Position numbers and translations under genes: made by a program
In this document: positions 5,327 to 5,692 of the stretch, piece after piece
How positions within the stretch are numbered: position 1 is the stretch's first letter
Layout: every line of letters starts with the position of its first letter
Notes under the pieces: model-generated
Told to the model about the DNA's origin: nothing
Seen by the model: only the letters and a program-made list of their open reading frames with translations
The model's database searches: none
Origin: Actinomycetota bacterium
GTDB taxonomy: Bacteria > Actinomycetota > Actinomycetes > S36-B12 > UBA10799
DNA: 5,692 nt
Assembly (NCBI GenBank): GCA_030837395.1
Contig: JAUPKO010000517.1
Span: 1 to 5,692 of the forward strand
Reading direction: 5' to 3'

Positions 5327-5692
5327 GGTTTGCGCACCCGGGCCGGCACCACCGCGGTGCCGTAATGGTCGGCCATCTGCTGGTATCGGTCACGGACGAA
5401 CCGGGCAGCATCCCCACGCGTCTTGCGGTGCGTCGCGGTCAGAGCATTGTCCGGGACCACAATCTGGGGCACCCCGGTGAAAAACGCGAACGCCTCGACA
5501 TGACCACCGACCCAGGACGCCATCCGCATATCGGTGAATGCCCGGCAGAACACGTACCCCGAGAACGGCAACACCGCCACGAACAGGTACGCCTTCACAA
5601 CCTCCCCGCTGACCGCATCCGCGACTGGCAACGTGTCCCCGGCCCAGTCCACGAACATCGCCCGGCCCGGCTCGTGATGCAACGTCGCCACC
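5321..5692 (-). pseudogene. istA: IstA transposase, middle fragment with two catalytic Asp residues (gene split by RIT insertion)
   Basis: The minus-strand frame enters from beyond the window and reaches the RIT junction after PARVRKPRD. It contains VDWAGDT, with the first catalytic Asp at 5647-5649, and VVPDNALTATH, with the second catalytic Asp at 5449-5451, both typical of IS21-family DDE transposases. The third residue, Glu, is in the other fragment at 1831-1833. The start codon and the N-terminal helix-turn-helix region lie outside the window. Past the junction the frame continues into the inverted repeat for 26 foreign codons (YPEDSVIPSLGVFAGL and onward), stopping at 5239. Any product is therefore a transposase truncated before its Glu. 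Apart from the insertion the frame is clean. Confidence 0.9.

Larger units (their letters stand above)
132..5692 (-). mobile_element. IS21-family insertion sequence, interrupted by a RIT element, one end outside the window
   Basis: The istA-istB pair, read on the minus strand and overlapping by 4 bp, defines an IS21-family element. IstA is a DDE transposase and IstB an AAA+ ATPase that helps it select targets. The istB-side end should lie between the vapC stop (113) and the istB stop (242). A TGT at 132-134, followed by regularly spaced GGTAGC repeats, is my candidate terminus, because IS21-family ends usually begin with TG and carry several transposase-binding repeats. The exact boundary is inferred. 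The other terminus and the istA start lie beyond 5692. The element is split by the insertion at 1853-5326. With istA in two pieces it should not move by itself. Confidence 0.6.

Overview
The window is GC-rich. Its content (a VapC-type PIN toxin tail, an IS21-family transposon and a recombinase trio) suggests an actinomycete, plausibly a Mycobacterium or close relative. That host call is an inference from composition and gene style, not a proven placement.

Layout. (1) 1-113, + strand: the last 36 codons of a VapC-like PIN-domain toxin whose start lies outside the window. (2) 114-241: a short intergenic stretch with GGTAGC repeated at 22-bp spacing and a perfect 14-bp inverted repeat. It probably holds the istB-side end of an IS21-family element. 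(3) 242-1018, - strand: an intact-looking istB (AAA+ transposition helper ATPase). (4) 1015-1852 and 5321-5692, - strand: the two halves of one istA transposase gene. (5) 1853-5326: the insertion that split istA. It carries three overlapping tyrosine-recombinase genes on the + strand (ritA 2017-3261, ritB 3258-4229, ritC 4219-5238) between 88-bp inverted repeats that match at 86 of 88 positions. This is a RIT (recombinase in trio) element.

How it fits together. An IS21-family transposon landed just downstream of vapC, and a RIT element later inserted into its istA. The insertion falls between the second Asp and the Glu of the DDE catalytic triad, five codons before the Glu. Removing the RIT together with one copy of the flanking 6-bp repeat TCCCGG rejoins istA exactly in frame (R-K-P-R-D-K-A-A-V-E), so the element boundaries can be set to the base. 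With istA broken, the IS21 copy should not move unless IstA is supplied in trans. The RIT appears structurally complete.

The most notable signal is at the RIT ends. A 10-bp arm (TTATCCCGAG and near-variants) recurs around TCCCGG in the geometry expected of a tyrosine-recombinase core site: inverted arms either side of a 6-bp crossover. The left end carries a further 20-bp near-palindrome and a second, intact core in inverted orientation. Joining the two ends as a circle would give a nearly perfect palindrome of about 196 bp with two inverted cores. This suggests a specific model for RIT excision and for integration in either orientation. No RNA genes or CRISPR arrays were seen, and no gene-free stretch exceeds 300 bases.
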